64,000 nt of DNA from CAZAIO01 sp964485235. GTDB taxonomy: Bacteria; Chloroflexota; Dehalococcoidia; GIF9; UBA5629. The stretch lies in assembly GCA_964485235.1 (NCBI GenBank), contig CAZAIO010000001.1:1-64000 (forward strand), in the 5' to 3' direction. Positions 8,465 to 16,317 of this stretch are shown here, in pieces (positions within the stretch are counted from its first letter, which is position 1; each line of letters opens with the position of its first letter). The position numbers were made by a program, and so were the translations under genes. Under the pieces are notes generated by a model. That model was not told the origin of the DNA and did not search any database. It saw only the letters and a program-made list of their open reading frames with translations.

Positions 8465-9946
8465 ATGACCATTATGAACGTTTACTATAAAAATAACAGG
8501 ACAAAGAGCAGAAAGATACTGTCGATGATTTTCATTTCGCTCATTATAGCAACGCTATCTTTTCAAGCAGCGGCCTGCTCGTTATCACAGGTTACCGCTC
8601 CACCGGGGGAACCTGAAGGTGAGACTGTGCCGGCAAACGCAACCGGACTGGAAGCAACAACTGCTTCACCCTCGATTGCATCTACTGATTATGATAGCTC
8701 CGCATGCACCGGATATACCCTCTATAGTCCACCGGGCGGCAATGCCGTCCTGATAGATATGGAAGGCACTATAGTCAAAACATGGTCTATCGGAGGGATG
8801 CCGGTTAAGATGCTACCGGATGGTGAAATAATAGGCAGTAAAAGTACACGGGGAGAACAACAGCGTCCGGCCGCGCCGGGAGCGAATAGACAACCGCAGG
8901 CCCCCTATCAGGATACCATCGAGCTGGTACAGCTGGACTGGGACGGCAATGAGATATGGTCGTTCTCGGACTGGGACGATGATGGTACAGGTACTATGAT
9001 GTCGCGGCAGCACCACGATTTTGAGAGAGAAGGCAATCCCGTTGGATATTATGCTCCCGGACAGGAATTCGTAGAATCCGGCAACACCCTGGTCCTCGCG
9101 CATAAAAATGAACTGGTCCCGGAAATAAGCAATAAAGAATTAGAAGATGACGTCATCTATGAGGTCGACTGGAACGGAAACCTCACCGGTTTCGAATGGC
9201 ATGCTTCCGACCACTTTCAGGAGTTCGGCTTCGATCAGACAGCCATAAATGAGATTTACAGAGCGCCGCAGTTTGATAAAGAGAAAGGGTTTTTCGACTG
9301 GTTGCACATAAACAGCATGTCACTGCTCGGCGAAAACCACTGGTATTCCAATACCGGAGATGAACGTTTCAATCCGGCGAACATTATTATCAGTTCCCGC
9401 AGCGCCAGCTTCATCGCTATTATCAGCCATGACACAGGAGCGGTAGTATGGCAGGTGGGACCGGACTTCTCATCAGGGACTCCCGGGCAAAATTTGCGAC
9501 AACTCGTCGGACCGCATCATGCACATATGATTCCCGAGGGGCTGCCCGGTGAAGGCAATATTCTTGTATTCGATAACGGCGGACAATCAGGGTACGGAGG
9601 TTCCATGAGTGCTCCACGTTATACAAGATCCTATTCAAGGGTTGTCGAATTCGATCCGGTAACACTTGAAATAGTATGGCAATACGGAGAACAAAGTGGA
9701 GAGGAATATTTCTTCAGCCAGGATATAAGTTCTGCTCAGAGACTTCCCAACGGAAACACTCTTATCACGGAAGGCCGTAACGGCCGTATTTTCGAGGTCA
9801 CCGCGGAGAAAGAGATAGTATGGGAATTTTCGGTTTCGTCCACTGGTAAAAAAGATAGTAGTATCTATCGGGCATATCGAATCCCTCCCGAATGGGTACC
9901 GAGCAATCCTGCTGACTACAATAATTGGGGAACTTTATATGAATAG
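8465..9946 (+). CDS. Arylsulfotransferase (ASST)-like secreted beta-propeller lipoprotein
   Basis: 493 residues with an N-terminal hydrophobic signal (about 17-37) and a possible lipobox AAAC at Cys38. Blade-like repeats follow: a V(L)IDMEGTIVKTW start, EVDWNGN, HDTGAVVWQVG, then VVEFDPVTLEIVWQYGE and RLPNGNTLITEGRNGRIFEV. This is the pattern of the arylsulfotransferase/PQQ-like propeller group. Conserved His are visible in QHHDFE, WLHINS and GPHHAHMIPEG, places where ASST enzymes keep catalytic His. Known ASSTs transfer sulfate between phenols in the periplasm without PAPS; many relatives in anaerobes are uncharacterised, so the activity is not certain. Two ATG starts (8465, 8474) are possible. 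It probably shares a transcript with the DUF1566 gene 22 bases upstream. Confidence 0.75.
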   Translation: MTIMNVYYKNNRTKSRKILSMIFISLIIATLSFQAAACSLSQVTAPPGEPEGETVPANATGLEATTASPSIASTDYDSSACTGYTLYSPPGGNAVLIDMEGTIVKTWSIGGMPVKMLPDGEIIGSKSTRGEQQRPAAPGANRQPQAPYQDTIELVQLDWDGNEIWSFSDWDDDGTGTMMSRQHHDFEREGNPVGYYAPGQEFVESGNTLVLAHKNELVPEISNKELEDDVIYEVDWNGNLTGFEWHASDHFQEFGFDQTAINEIYRAPQFDKEKGFFDWLHINSMSLLGENHWYSNTGDERFNPANIIISSRSASFIAIISHDTGAVVWQVGPDFSSGTPGQNLRQLVGPHHAHMIPEGLPGEGNILVFDNGGQSGYGGSMSAPRYTRSYSRVVEFDPVTLEIVWQYGEQSGEEYFFSQDISSAQRLPNGNTLITEGRNGRIFEVTAEKEIVWEFSVSSTGKKDSSIYRAYRIPPEWVPSNPADYNNWGTLYE

Positions 9947-9987
9947 ATTTTAACTTCACAGAGTACGAAACGGTACAATTTCCTGCC

Positions 9988-10194
9988 TCAGCCGGTCCCC
10001 AGCATTTGTTCCATGATGATTATCCCCTCTGTATCGGGCCCGATGTGTGAAATTGCCCTGTAGGTTTTCGCGTCGATTATTATTCCACCCTCGGGGTCAT
10101 TGAACTCGTCATCAATTATACGCTGTGCTTCCTCCAACGTTACTGTTTTCGTCTCACCACTGCTATGCATATATATTGAAATCATTCTCGTCAT
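9988..10194 (-). CDS. Small hypothetical protein, 68 aa
   Basis: A short protein beginning MTRMISIYMH, then TLEEAQRIIDDEF, a DPEGGIIIDAKT loop and a hydrophobic GIIIMEQMLGTG end. No signal or membrane segment. The alternation of short strands with one helix suggests a small beta-grasp-like or ferredoxin-like fold, but I do not recognise the family. The ATG at 10194 is preceded by GAGAG, and a TATAAT (minus strand, 10207-10212) lies too close to the start for a normal leader. It is convergent with the arylsulfotransferase-like gene and may be a real small gene because the composition is balanced and protein-like. Confidence 0.55.
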   Translation of the reverse strand: MTRMISIYMHSSGETKTVTLEEAQRIIDDEFNDPEGGIIIDAKTYRAISHIGPDTEGIIIMEQMLGTG

Positions 10195-10313
10195 ATGTAG
10201 CTCTCTATTATAGACTATATACTTTATTCATTTCCTGCGAATGTTATTATGACAATAATCTCTATCCCAGTCCAGAATACAATTAATATAACTCAAAACA
10301 CACTCTCAACTTT

Positions 10314-10342
10314 TTGACAAAATCTACACATAAAACTATAAT
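10314..10342 (+). promoter_or_regulatory. Perfect-consensus sigma70 promoter (TTGACA-N17-TATAAT)
   Basis: -35 TTGACA at 10314-10319, spacer of exactly 17 bases, -10 TATAAT at 10337-10342. All 12 consensus bases and the spacer are ideal. Transcription would begin near 10349 and run into the three-gene molybdenum hydroxylase operon after a leader of about 330 bases. Confidence 0.8.
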
Positions 10343-10418
10343 TTACAATGACTTAACGGTAAGTCGAATTTTTCCTTTATATGTCTTTTCCGTTTGTCAA
10401 TGGTATGGCTAAGTGTCG

Positions 10419-10435
10419 TTTACGAATTTCGTAAA
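10419..10435. promoter_or_regulatory. Perfect palindrome, candidate operator in the leader
   Basis: TTTACGAA-T-TTCGTAAA, an 8-base perfect inverted repeat around one central base, about 75 bases downstream of the consensus promoter. The size and symmetry suit a dimeric repressor binding as a roadblock. No T run follows, so it is not an intrinsic terminator. No adjacent gene encodes an obvious regulator for it. Confidence 0.5.
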
Positions 10436-10681
10436 TGTAGTTATTTAAATGCAGAATAGCAGTTTATTTCTTTTTAAAGAACATAGTATAATAAACACGT
10501 TGTCAAATACTCTTAAGTAAAGAAACTATTTTTTTTGTTAAATATTGTCAATCTATATTATCAATATTATTCCTATAAAAACACCTGAACGGTTATTTAG
10601 CTGTCCTTGTTCCAGGTAATTTTTATTTTCTCCCTGTAACACTGGGCTGTTGAATTATATTTTTTCGGTTAAGGAGGAACT

Positions 10682-11557
10682 ATGATATCAGATTTCGACT
10701 ACTTCGCTCCGAAGACAGTTGAAGAAGCCCTTGGCCTTCTTTCGAAATACAAGGAAGAGGCGAAGATCTTTGCGGGGGGGCAATCGTCACTGGTTGTCAT
10801 GAGGCAAGGATTATTAAAGCCTGACTATGTTATTGATATAAAGGGATTAAAGGAACTCGAATATATCAAAAACGATCCTAAAGAAGGTCTCAAGATCGGC
10901 GCATTAACCTTACATCGTGACATAGAAAAGTCACCGGTTATAAAAGAGAATTTCCCGGTTCTCAGTGAGATGGAAAATAATCTCGCTACGACGCAAACGA
11001 GGAACTGGGGCACAATCGGTGGCAATATCTGCCATGGTGACCCTGCTGGTGACCCGGCTCCTGTCTTCACTGCTTTGAACGCAAAAGTAAAGCTGGCAAA
11101 GTCAGGAAAAGAAAGAACTATTTCAATGGAAGAATTTTCCAAGGACTATCTGGAGGTCGACATCGAACCCGGTGAAATGCTTATAGAAATCCAGGTACCT
11201 CCAATTGCACCGCACACAGGAGTTGCCTATGAGAAACTCATGGTCATGAAAGGTGATATGGGAATAGTCGGTGCGGCGGTATCCATTACCGTGAAGGCCG
11301 GAAGCACTGTTTGTGAGAACGCCCGTATCGCGCTGAGCAATGCCGGTTCTACTCCCATGAGAGCAAAAGCAGCAGAAAAGATACTGATCGGTAAGGAAAT
11401 CACCGATACACTTCTCGAGGAAGCCGGAGAGGCAGCTGCTGCCGAAGCAGACCCGCCGACCGATACGCACGGTTCGGAAGCCTATCGTCGGGAGATGGTA
11501 AAAGTATTTGTCAAACGCGTGGGTAAGAAAGCCTTTAAAATGGCCGGGTCGAGATGA
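10682..11557 (+). CDS. Molybdenum hydroxylase, FAD-binding subunit (CoxM/XdhB family)
   Basis: 291 residues, the usual size for the medium, FAD-binding subunit of xanthine dehydrogenase/CO dehydrogenase-type enzymes. Flavin motifs are present: AGGQSSL near residue 31 and TRNWGTIGGNICHGDPAGD near 103-121, where the second replaces the common N(L/I)AxADPASD. The C-terminal CO-dehydrogenase flavoprotein domain follows (about 178-285). It starts at an ATG behind AAGGAGG. It is first in an operon FAD-2Fe2S-Mo, the coxMSL order. It would pass electrons from the Fe-S subunit to an external acceptor. The substrate is set by the large subunit and cannot be named. Confidence 0.92.
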   Translation: MISDFDYFAPKTVEEALGLLSKYKEEAKIFAGGQSSLVVMRQGLLKPDYVIDIKGLKELEYIKNDPKEGLKIGALTLHRDIEKSPVIKENFPVLSEMENNLATTQTRNWGTIGGNICHGDPAGDPAPVFTALNAKVKLAKSGKERTISMEEFSKDYLEVDIEPGEMLIEIQVPPIAPHTGVAYEKLMVMKGDMGIVGAAVSITVKAGSTVCENARIALSNAGSTPMRAKAAEKILIGKEITDTLLEEAGEAAAAEADPPTDTHGSEAYRREMVKVFVKRVGKKAFKMAGSR

Positions 11558-11574
11558 TTTCACTGGAGGTATAA

Positions 11575-12060
11575 ATGAAAGATAATTTAAAAGATCTAAA
11601 ATTCACAGTAAACGGCAAATCATACGAATTTAAAATTAAACCAAGAACATTGCTCGTCGACCTTCTACGGGACAAGATGAAACTTCTGGGCACGAGAAAA
11701 GGCTGTCTGACCAGCTCCTGCGGCGCCTGTACCGTAAATATCGACGGCAGAGCGGTCCGGTCATGTTCCGTCTTGGCGCTACAATGCAACGGGCGGGAGA
11801 TTGTTACCATTGAAGGCGTTGCCGACGGCGACAACCTGCATCCGATCCAGGAAGCGATGATCAATCATGGCGCAATCGAATGCGGTTTCTGCACTTCAGG
11901 CATGATCATGTCCGCCAGAGCATTGCTCCTCGAAAATCCAAAACCTACACGTGAAGAGGTCAGAACCGCTATTCAGGGCAATCTCTGTGCCGATTCAGGT
12001 TACATTAAATACGTCGAGTCGATAGAAATAGCCGCTGAAAAGATGAGAGGAGGGCAATAA
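11575..12060 (+). CDS. Molybdenum hydroxylase, [2Fe-2S] subunit with an altered cluster motif
   Basis: 161-residue small subunit (CoxS/XdhC family). The N-terminal plant-type ferredoxin domain has Cys44, Cys49, Cys52 and Cys64 (motif GCLTSSCGAC, then SC). The C-terminal helical domain should hold a second cluster with CxxC and CxC; here CGFC gives Cys103 and Cys106, but the later motif reads GNLCADSGY, so the usual second Cys of CxC is Asp140. In characterised relatives that Cys ligates the cluster nearest the molybdopterin. The rest of the protein is normal and the frame intact, so this is a substitution rather than decay. It sits 17 bases after the FAD gene and 1 base before the large subunit. 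Confidence 0.92.
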   Translation: MKDNLKDLKFTVNGKSYEFKIKPRTLLVDLLRDKMKLLGTRKGCLTSSCGACTVNIDGRAVRSCSVLALQCNGREIVTIEGVADGDNLHPIQEAMINHGAIECGFCTSGMIMSARALLLENPKPTREEVRTAIQGNLCADSGYIKYVESIEIAAEKMRGGQ

Positions 12061-12061
12061 T

Positions 12062-14404
12062 ATGTCTGAACAATTTGGAAATTATAGAATTCTCGGCAAG
12101 CCTATGGTGAGAGTCGATGCCCGCCTTAAGGCAACGGGACAGGCAAGGTATGCCAATGACCTGGAAAAACCCGATATGTTATGGTGCTGGGTAAAACGTT
12201 GCCCTTATCCTCATGCGAGAATATTGAATATCGATACCAGCAAAGCAGAAAATTTACCGGGCGTTAGAGCGGTGATTACCGGTAAAGACTTCAACGGTTT
12301 CCGCTGGGGCTGGAGCCGTGATACCAGAGACGAAGATCCCCTCGCAGTAACCAAAGCGCGATATCTTGACGAGGGCGTAGCAGCAGTTGCCGCCATCGAT
12401 GAAGAGACAGCACAGGAAGCCTGCGATCTGATAGAAGTCGAATATGAAGTACTTCCCGGCGTCTACGATCCTTTCGAGGCAATGGCAGCAGGAGCACCGC
12501 TCGTCCATGACGACCGCCCCGGAAACGTTTGTCTTGAATACCACTGGAATTTCGGCGATGTCGAAAAAGCATTCAATGAATCATATATCGTCAAAGAAGA
12601 CAAGTTCCAGACACCCCGTATGGCAAAAGGGTATGTCGAACCGTCGGCAGGACTTTGCTACTGGCCGGACGACAGACATATCGTTTATGAAGCATCGAAA
12701 GGAAGCCCTTACTTCCCTTATCGTATTCTCGCCAACTGCTTCAACTTACCGTTAAGCAACGTTCGTGTAATTCAGCCTTTCATCGGCTGTGACTTCGGCG
12801 GTACAAAGAACGATATGGTCAACGGCGATTTTTCTACTGCTATGCTGTCGAAGATAACCGGCAAACCGGTCAAATTCCAGTATACACAGTATGACGAGCT
12901 GACCACATGCCTGCGCCGCCATCCCATGTGGATCAACATGAAGCTCGGCGTCGATAAGAAAGGACTGCTTACTGCATGTAAGATAGACCTGGTCTCAGAC
13001 GGAGGCGCATATACCCGTATGAGCCCGCTCACCCACTTCCTTGCAGGCATCTGTCACGGACTTCCTTATCATCTGCCGAACTATAAATACGATGCAGTCT
13101 GTTACTTCACCAACAACTGCAGCTCAGCAGCCATGAGAGGACACGGCATTTACCATACCAGATTTGCCGGTGATATCCTCATGGACATGATCGCTGAAGA
13201 AATGGGCATGGACCCCATTGATTTCAGGATGATAAACTCTATTGACAATCCGAAGCCGGGCACCGTCTACAAGACCATCAATGATGTCACTGTCGGTTCC
13301 TGCGGTATGAAAGAATGTCTGGAAGAGCTTAAAGAAGCACGAAGCTGGAAAGCCTCACATAAGAAAGATGAAGACAAAGACTACATCGCCTACGGCACTG
13401 GCTATGCAGCAGCATGCTACAACGGTGGAACCAAGCTCAGCGCACATAACAGCTGCGCCGCCATTATTCGCGTATGCGAAGACGGAAGCATCAACTACCT
13501 TACCGGCGCAAGTGACGTCGGTCAGGGTTCCGATACAGTCTGCGTCGCTATCGCTGCGGAAGTGATCGGCGTCGATATCGAGGATATCGATATCAAGAGA
13601 GTCGACACGGCACACACTCCGGTCGATCCGGGCAGCTACGGCAGCCGTGTAACCGTACTCGCCGGTTCTGCTGCAAAGGTAGCAGCCGAAGATACACGAC
13701 GACAGCTTATCGAAGTTGCTGCCAGACTCCTCGAAGCAAAAGAGGACGAAGTAGACATTAAAGACAAGAAAGCGTTCCTGATAGCCAATCCCGAGCGGAG
13801 CATTCCGTGGATCCGATTGGTCAGAGCTGCCTGTTACGATACTCCGGGCAAGGTCATCATAGGCCGTGGCTATTCTACACAGGGTATCTCGGTATACGGT
13901 CTTGCTGACTTCAGTAAAGGCGTTGGCGACATCGGTACCAACTACAGCTTCTCGGCACAGGCCACTGAAGTTGCAGTAGATATGGAAACCGGTGTAGTCA
14001 CCTGTACCGATAACAGCATCATGTCACATGACTGCGGTTTCCCGTTGAACCCCATTGCGGTCGAAACACAGGTACTCGGCGGAGGATACCATCAGGGTAT
14101 CGCGGCTGCCCTCTATGAAGAGTTCAAGATGGACAACGGGCAAACGATGAACCCCAACTTTGTAGACTACAAACGTCCCCGCGCATACGAGGCACCTGCT
14201 ACCGTAGTAAAACATGTGATCACGCATGACCCGTTCGGCCCGTATGGTGCAAAGGAAGCCAGTGAAGGTACCACCTGTACTGCACCACCGGCACTCATCA
14301 GCGCCATTCACGATGCCACCGGTGTCTGGATCAATGACCTTCCCGCAGAGCCGGAGAAAGTTTTCTGGGCACTTAAAGCAAAGCGTGACAAAGAAAAGAA
14401 ATAA
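12062..14404 (+). CDS. Molybdenum hydroxylase, molybdopterin-binding large subunit
   Basis: 780-residue catalytic subunit of the xanthine oxidase family. The N-terminal aldehyde oxidase/xanthine dehydrogenase a/b hammerhead runs about 15-125. The molybdopterin-binding domains then follow, with FIGCDFGGTKN near 240 (for the usual GGGFGGK), AAMRGHG near 357 and GQGSDT near 480. The catalytic Glu is in GAKEASEG near 728-735. The active-site loop is not the CSFR of aerobic CO dehydrogenase, so CO oxidation is unlikely; hydroxylation of an N-heterocycle, aldehyde or hydroxybenzoyl-CoA-type substrate is the family expectation. No maturation chaperone (XdhC/CoxF type) is nearby. A strong terminator follows at 14441. 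Confidence 0.92.
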   Translation: MSEQFGNYRILGKPMVRVDARLKATGQARYANDLEKPDMLWCWVKRCPYPHARILNIDTSKAENLPGVRAVITGKDFNGFRWGWSRDTRDEDPLAVTKARYLDEGVAAVAAIDEETAQEACDLIEVEYEVLPGVYDPFEAMAAGAPLVHDDRPGNVCLEYHWNFGDVEKAFNESYIVKEDKFQTPRMAKGYVEPSAGLCYWPDDRHIVYEASKGSPYFPYRILANCFNLPLSNVRVIQPFIGCDFGGTKNDMVNGDFSTAMLSKITGKPVKFQYTQYDELTTCLRRHPMWINMKLGVDKKGLLTACKIDLVSDGGAYTRMSPLTHFLAGICHGLPYHLPNYKYDAVCYFTNNCSSAAMRGHGIYHTRFAGDILMDMIAEEMGMDPIDFRMINSIDNPKPGTVYKTINDVTVGSCGMKECLEELKEARSWKASHKKDEDKDYIAYGTGYAAACYNGGTKLSAHNSCAAIIRVCEDGSINYLTGASDVGQGSDTVCVAIAAEVIGVDIEDIDIKRVDTAHTPVDPGSYGSRVTVLAGSAAKVAAEDTRRQLIEVAARLLEAKEDEVDIKDKKAFLIANPERSIPWIRLVRAACYDTPGKVIIGRGYSTQGISVYGLADFSKGVGDIGTNYSFSAQATEVAVDMETGVVTCTDNSIMSHDCGFPLNPIAVETQVLGGGYHQGIAAALYEEFKMDNGQTMNPNFVDYKRPRAYEAPATVVKHVITHDPFGPYGAKEASEGTTCTAPPALISAIHDATGVWINDLPAEPEKVFWALKAKRDKEKK

Positions 14405-14440
14405 TTCGAGCAGATAACTAACGCTGCACAATGATATGCC

Positions 14441-14477
14441 GACAGCGCCACTGTTCCACAGTGGCGCTGTCTTTTTT
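14441..14477 (+). terminator. Rho-independent terminator of the molybdenum hydroxylase operon
   Basis: Perfect 13-bp stem GACAGCGCCACTG / CAGTGGCGCTGTC around a 5-base loop (14454-14458), followed directly by six T (14472-14477). It ends the operon 37 bases after the large-subunit stop and shows that the next gene must start downstream of it. Confidence 0.95.
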
Positions 14478-14516
14478 ACTTCCTTCACTGTAATCTTTAT
14501 ACTGAAAGGCGTCACC

Positions 14517-15365
14517 ATGCAAAAAATAAGCGAGAATGTTTACGTGGAAACCGGTTTTACCGGGTGCAATATCGGCTTTATTACTACCGCTTCCGGAGTT
14601 GTAATGGTCGACACACCGATGGTCCCCGATGATGCAGCTACCTGGCGCCGGGAAATAGCTCCATTCGGGTCTGTCCGTTATCTTGTCAACTCCGAACCTC
14701 ATCTCGATCATTTTTCCGGCAATCGATACTTTGACGGTACCATAATAGCACATGAAGGAATAAGAAAAGCAATCATTTCCGCATCACAGGACGAACAAAA
14801 GAAACGAAGTAACAGAATAGAGACAGGGAGCATCCCTTCCCGTGAAGTACACTATCGTCTCCCCGACATTACTTTTTCGCAAAACCTTACTTTTTTTCTG
14901 GGCGACCATACTTTTCATTTACTTCATATGCCGGGACATACGGCATTTCAAACGGCGGTGTATATTCCACAGGAACGTGTCGTTTTCACCTCAGACAATG
15001 TATTCTGTCGAGTACAGGCAGTCCTCTCAGAGTCCCTCCCGTTTCAATGGCTGGAATCCCTTCAGCGATTACAGGAACTGGAAGCGGATATATATGTGCA
15101 GGGACATGGTGAAATCTGCGGCAAAGATTACCTTCCGGAAATGAGCAGATTTATACAGGATTGGATCGCTGCCGTATCGGATGCTATCGAGAAGGGAATA
15201 AGCCTCGAAGAAGCTTGTGAGACAATAGAATTCTTTGACAGGTATCCCATGCCGCCCGGCAGCGAATCGGCAAAGAAATGGCTACAGCATAAAAATGTCG
15301 AGAGATTATATACAGAATTGAGCAGTAAATTCAACGACTGCCCTGCGCATACGTCTAATGACTGA
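14517..15365 (+). CDS. Metallo-beta-lactamase-fold hydrolase with an altered first His
   Basis: About 282 residues from the ATG at 14517. An in-frame start further up at 14436 would lie inside the terminator and is rejected; AAAGG precedes 14517. The fold motifs are visible: a VNSEPHLDHFSGN loop near residue 60, MPGHT near 139, a TSDN Asp near 160 and a GHGE His near 205. The canonical HxHxDH reads E-P-H-L-D-H, so the first metal-ligand His is Glu. Relatives with this change occur among glyoxalase-II-like proteins. The reaction is unknown. It follows the molybdenum hydroxylase operon, from which it is separated by a terminator. Confidence 0.85.
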   Translation: MQKISENVYVETGFTGCNIGFITTASGVVMVDTPMVPDDAATWRREIAPFGSVRYLVNSEPHLDHFSGNRYFDGTIIAHEGIRKAIISASQDEQKKRSNRIETGSIPSREVHYRLPDITFSQNLTFFLGDHTFHLLHMPGHTAFQTAVYIPQERVVFTSDNVFCRVQAVLSESLPFQWLESLQRLQELEADIYVQGHGEICGKDYLPEMSRFIQDWIAAVSDAIEKGISLEEACETIEFFDRYPMPPGSESAKKWLQHKNVERLYTELSSKFNDCPAHTSND

Positions 15366-15485
15366 TAGTAGTCTTTATTCCACCGCTTAAATTTAAATCT
15401 TCAATGCATTAATATGCAGTATTTTTAGTCCTGCATTCCATTTACAGGCAGTTATACTGATATATAAAACTATCCCTCAACCCCC

Positions 15486-15556
15486 TTGACAATTATTTCA
15501 AAATAGCTATAATAAAGATATATCTTGTTATATCTAGATATTATATGATATATCTT
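15486..15556 (+). promoter_or_regulatory. PadR-type promoter with three palindromic operators at 15-base spacing
   Basis: -35 TTGACA (15486-15491), 16-base spacer, -10 TATAAT (15508-15513). Immediately downstream are AAGATATATCTT (15515-15526), ATATCTAGATAT (15530-15541) and ATGATATATCTT (15545-15556). The first two are perfect 12-base palindromes and the third differs from the first at one base. Start points at 15515, 15530 and 15545 are exactly 15 bases apart. The array overlaps the transcription start, as expected for self-repression by the PadR protein encoded next. Confidence 0.8.
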
Positions 15557-15580
15557 AGGGAATTCATAAAGGAGAAAATG

Positions 15581-16093
15581 ATGTTTAAACATAGACCGGC
15601 TCGCGGGGACCGTTTCTTCCATGGATACCGGCATGAAAGCCCTTTCCATAAAGGTGATCTGAAATATGTTGTGCTGAACCTGTTGAAGGAGAAACCAAGG
15701 TACGGATATGAAATCATCCGTGAGCTTGAGGATTATTCTTACGGTTTTTACAAACCGAGCCCGGGTGTCGTTTACCCGACACTGCAAATGCTCGAAGAAA
15801 TGGAATATACCACCTCTGAAGAAAGAGACGGAAAAAAAGTTTATGTAATTACCGAAGCTGGACTCCGGTTTCTCAGTGAGCGAAGCGATACTGCGAATGA
15901 AATCAAACGCAAGATGAGCCATCACTGGAACTCCGATTATTATGATATCTACAGTGAGATTTCCAGTGAATTCAAAGAACTGGGGAGACTGATGCATCGC
16001 CGTGCCCGCTTTTTGGACGCAGACAAAATACAACGAATCAGAAAAATAATTTTGCAGGCATCCGGTGAAATCGAATCTATTATTAAAGAATGA
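15581..16093 (+). CDS. PadR-family transcriptional regulator
   Basis: About 170 residues from the ATG at 15581, which lies 6 bases after GGAG; ATG at 15578 is too close to it and an ATG at 15545 lies inside the operator array. The winged helix has the PadR hallmarks LLKEKPRYGYEIIREL and SPGVVYPTLQMLEEM, then GKKVYVITEAG. A C-terminal helical region (about 95-170) would form the dimer. The N-terminus is rich in Arg, His and Phe and extends beyond the domain. PadR proteins sense phenolics, antibiotics or envelope stress and usually repress their own promoter and a linked transporter or membrane protein. Two small genes follow in the same operon. Confidence 0.93.
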   Translation: MFKHRPARGDRFFHGYRHESPFHKGDLKYVVLNLLKEKPRYGYEIIRELEDYSYGFYKPSPGVVYPTLQMLEEMEYTTSEERDGKKVYVITEAGLRFLSERSDTANEIKRKMSHHWNSDYYDIYSEISSEFKELGRLMHRRARFLDADKIQRIRKIILQASGEIESIIKE

Positions 16094-16111
16094 ACGGGCG
16101 AAAAAGGACTC

Positions 16112-16315
16112 ATGGCACCGTCAAGAAAAAGCGAAATTTCAGTAGAGTACGATGATACTCTCAAGAGCTACTATGTCATTTATGAGTTAGCCGTCGTAGG
16201 GCTGGGCAAAACAAAGCAATCCGCGTTAAAAGATCTGCGAAGTGCGGCACATTTTGGAATAGACACGACTATAGATTCTCAACTAAAAACATTTGATATA
16301 GAAAAGGAGGTCTGA
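16112..16315 (+). CDS. Small HicB-like/hypothetical protein, 67 aa
   Basis: A 67-residue protein with the pattern YDDTLKSYYVIYELAVVGLGKTKQSALKDLRSAAHF. This resembles the strand-strand-helix of the partial RNase H-like HicB fold (VxxxxxGKTxxEAlxxLrxA). No HicA partner is present and the usual C-terminal DNA-binding part is absent, so a toxin-antitoxin role is not supported. It starts 18 bases after the PadR stop with AAAAAGG upstream, and ends 2 bases before the next start, so the three genes form one operon. Confidence 0.7.
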   Translation: MAPSRKSEISVEYDDTLKSYYVIYELAVVGLGKTKQSALKDLRSAAHFGIDTTIDSQLKTFDIEKEV

Positions 16316-16317
16316 TT

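Larger units (their letters stand above)
10195..10681. other. 487-base AT-rich intergenic region upstream of the molybdenum hydroxylase operon
   Basis: No protein gene is supported. It contains a consensus promoter (10314-10342), a perfect 17-base palindrome (10419-10435), a second TATAAT at 10487-10492 without a good -35, several oligo-T tracts, and a strong ribosome site AAGGAGG just before 10682. A transcript from the consensus promoter would carry a leader of about 330 bases. Confidence 0.6.

Noticed and set aside
11123..11563. 146-codon minus-strand frame in the FAD subunit gene
   Set aside because: Shadow of a conserved gene; Cys- and Phe-rich translation without known motifs.
12062..14404. 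Aerobic CO dehydrogenase large subunit (CoxL form I)
   Set aside because: Gene order is coxMSL-like, but the active-site CSFR loop is absent (AAMRGHG instead).
14024..14518. 164-codon minus-strand frame over the end of the molybdenum large subunit
   Set aside because: It crosses the terminator and runs antisense to conserved active-site codons; no protein family.
16112..16315. HicB antitoxin of a HicAB pair
   Set aside because: Only a partial HicB-like pattern, no HicA gene, and the neighbours are a PadR gene and a membrane protein.
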